A stretch of 62,994 nucleotides of DNA from CAYYIS01 sp964470965 (GTDB lineage Bacteria; JAAXHH01; JABIQT01), in the NCBI GenBank assembly GCA_964470965.1, contig CAYYIS010000031.1:1-62994 (forward strand). Direction: 5' to 3'. Each line of letters begins with the position of its first letter. The first letter of the stretch is position 1. The notes beneath the pieces are model-generated. The model had not been told where the DNA came from, made no database searches, and saw nothing but the letters and a program-made list of their open reading frames with translations. Both the position numbers and the translations under genes were made by a program. Shown here piece by piece: positions 61,691 through 62,994 of this stretch.

Positions 61691-62444
61691 CAATATCCTG
61701 CCTGTACTTGTACCTTACAAATTCTTTGGATTCGTCGTCATAGTACTGGGTATAATGACCGAATGTGTTGTCACGCTGGCTTTTCAATCCCCTACACCAG
61801 CGAACGAACTTACGGACGTCGCGTATCCGCGGCCTTTTTTTTGCCGAGTTGTTTTTATGGGGAAGGGTGATCCGTTCTATAGAAAGTTTTTGACAGACGC
61901 TGTTGAAATCAGCCTGGAGGTTTTCGAACCTACCGATAAAATCTACCAGGCACTGACCGGTTGTGTCGAAGAGGAAGTCGTACTGGGGGAGAATATGAAC
62001 ATAGGCGTCTGTTCCGGGTTCATTCGGAAAATGGTCGAAGAGAAACGATTTGAAATCAAATCTCCAATAGTGATTCCTGAATCTGTATTCCGATACGAGC
62101 CTGTCCCAAGGGTTCCGGACAAATGAGAATTTAAAACAAGAATCAAATTGCTCCGATGAAACAAATCCACAGGTCACATATTCTGAAGCTTTGAGATGGG
62201 TAAGTTTCGGAGGCCCGGGATCCAGGTTTTTATTCTCTTTGAGTAGCAACTCTCGACGTCTTTCTAGACTCTGTTTTTCTTCCCAGTCAAGTCCCGATAG
62301 CTCACGGAGGGCCTTATTGATGCTCTGACCTGCCGTCTTGGGAACATGAACGAAAATGGCGCCACTACAGAGCATTGTAACGCATGCTCCAATCGATGGT
62401 TCGGATGTCACGACAGTGCCGGGTTGCCTGAATGAGAAGCTCAA
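61659..62444 (-). CDS. Sulfotransferase family 2-like protein
   Basis: The 261-residue protein has IFVHVPKTAGQSINKALREL near residue 31, a good 5'-phosphosulfate loop P-K-T-A-G, and FSFVRNPWDRLVSEYRFRNH near 105 for 3'-phosphate binding. LVDFIGRFENLQADFNSVCQ and YTQYYDDESKEFVRYKYRQD follow as in the other two. The start may be the Met at residue 24 (62375), just before the PAPS loop, since the first 23 residues look unrelated. It is a PAPS-dependent carbohydrate sulfotransferase candidate. It lies beyond the dead GT2 gene and on the same strand as the glycan operon. Confidence 0.92.
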   Translation of the reverse strand: MSFSFRQPGTVVTSEPSIGACVTMLCSGAIFVHVPKTAGQSINKALRELSGLDWEEKQSLERRRELLLKENKNLDPGPPKLTHLKASEYVTCGFVSSEQFDSCFKFSFVRNPWDRLVSEYRFRNHYWRFDFKSFLFDHFPNEPGTDAYVHILPQYDFLFDTTGQCLVDFIGRFENLQADFNSVCQKLSIERITLPHKNNSAKKRPRIRDVRKFVRWCRGLKSQRDNTFGHYTQYYDDESKEFVRYKYRQDIEMFRYGFGDP

Positions 62445-62445
62445 G

Positions 62446-62832
62446 TTAAAGGAGAAAGGAGAAAAAAAGCAAGGTAATTTTTAAGTGAAACCGACCTGAA
62501 TCACCTGGACAAACTCGTATTTGCTCTTGTATTACCCTTTCACTTCGATGAGATGCCGGCCTCCGTATGGCGAGATATCGCCTGGAGGTGAAGGTCCAGT
62601 TACCATTGTTTCGGTAAAGAGCGGTATCCCCATGCCGAGATAAATAGAGAAAAGAGTCTAGGTCTTCGTTACCATCGTAGTCCGCTGATTCCCCGGACAA
62701 TTTTACGTTTCTGTCGTATCCGAGGTCCGTCTTTTCGAAGGTCTGCACCGCCACTCCCCTGGCCAACCCTATGCCTGTCAACACCACCACAGTCGAAAAT
62801 ATGCGATACCGGGATCTCATAGCCACTCTCAT
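62446..62832 (-). pseudogene. Fragment of a secreted FG-GAP/VCBS-repeat protein
   Basis: 128 codons: a signal peptide-like start (FSTVVVLTGIGLARGVAVQ), then one FG-GAP-type unit SADYDGNEDLDSFLYLSRHG with ALYRNNGNWTFT, after which similarity ends and the tail is unrelated. Intact relatives have many such Ca-binding repeats (D-x-D-x-D-x-x-x-D) and are several hundred residues long. It is probably the 5' end of a truncated gene; a short functional protein cannot be excluded. Confidence 0.55.
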
Positions 62833-62847
62833 ATAGATATTCTATTC

Positions 62848-62875
62848 GGTAGTTTTATTGGATATAATAACTACC
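62848..62875. promoter_or_regulatory. Inverted repeat upstream of the FG-GAP fragment
   Basis: GGTAGTT (62848-62854) and AACTACC (62869-62875) form a perfect 7 bp inverted repeat around an AT-rich centre, 16 nt before the start codon of the minus-strand gene. It could be an operator. The rest of the right edge (62876-62994) shows nothing. Confidence 0.35.
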
Positions 62876-62994
62876 AAAACTGACGTCTGTCAATGTTTCA
62901 GAGCTGTCTGTCACGTGGACATGCGGAACCCTTAGGCGACGGGTTCGGCTGCCGGGGTAACAGTCGGAGGTGCAGTGCGGTGGTGTCGCGGAGG

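Noticed and set aside
1..62994. CRISPR arrays, rRNA genes and intact insertion sequences
   Set aside because: No regular short repeats with spacers, no rRNA sequence and no transposase with terminal repeats were found on reading both strands.

Overview
The window looks like chromosomal DNA of a Gram-negative bacterium of moderate GC. It has an RseP site-2 protease, MsbA-type lipid or glycan exporters and LolA/LolB-like lipoproteins. The long housekeeping run around nadC-birA, groEL, folBK, argS, mtnA, rplM-rpsI, rpsB-tsf, frr-uppS-cdsA-dxr-rseP is FCB-like. A group of Ldh2-type dehydrogenase, DUF6785-like membrane protein, sulfatase, exported SelA-like PLP enzyme, ICL/PEPM enzyme and SDR resembles uncultured Latescibacterota. 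This placement is inferred from gene content only; no 16S rRNA is present.

Layout. 1-2.5 kb: the tail end of a glycan region (GT2 glycosyltransferase cut by the window edge, and an AT-rich GT-C-like membrane protein). 2.6-3.4 kb: a decayed tyrosine recombinase. 3.5-18.8 kb: accessory metabolism and transport, with an Ldh2 dehydrogenase, an Xre-type regulator next to a large membrane protein, a heterodimeric ABC exporter, a Tat-exported epimerase, a DUF45 metallopeptidase, a sulfatase, a Tat-lipoprotein PLP enzyme, an ICL/PEPM enzyme, an SDR and a MATE exporter. 19-25.4 kb: uvrA, a nucleotidyltransferase, and a truncated-haemoglobin/ankyrin fusion. 25.9-53.0 kb: an almost unbroken plus-strand housekeeping block. 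It includes a CCA-adding-enzyme-like gene split by an in-frame TAA, a CIRCE-controlled groEL followed by a strong terminator, and a dapL-like pseudogene. 53.1 kb: tRNA-His without an encoded CCA end. 53.5-62.9 kb: a surface-glycan region with three sulfotransferases, a Stealth-family phosphotransferase, GT2 and GT4 glycosyltransferases and an ABC exporter, then a broken GT2 gene and an FG-GAP fragment.

How the genes work together. The minus-strand run Stealth - GT2 - sulfotransferase - GT4 - ABC exporter (60.76 to 54.34 kb) is tightly packed with abutting or overlapping ends. With the two further sulfotransferases it is best read as a locus for a sulfated, possibly phosphodiester-linked surface polysaccharide; this is the leading candidate for an undescribed system here. 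Other points are the globin-ankyrin fusion, two Tat-exported cofactor-type enzymes close together, the split tRNA nucleotidyltransferase in a genome whose visible tRNA needs CCA addition, a possible two-state leader before rpsB, and four decayed genes (integrase, dapL, GT2, FG-GAP protein) that mark turnover at the edges of the accessory regions.
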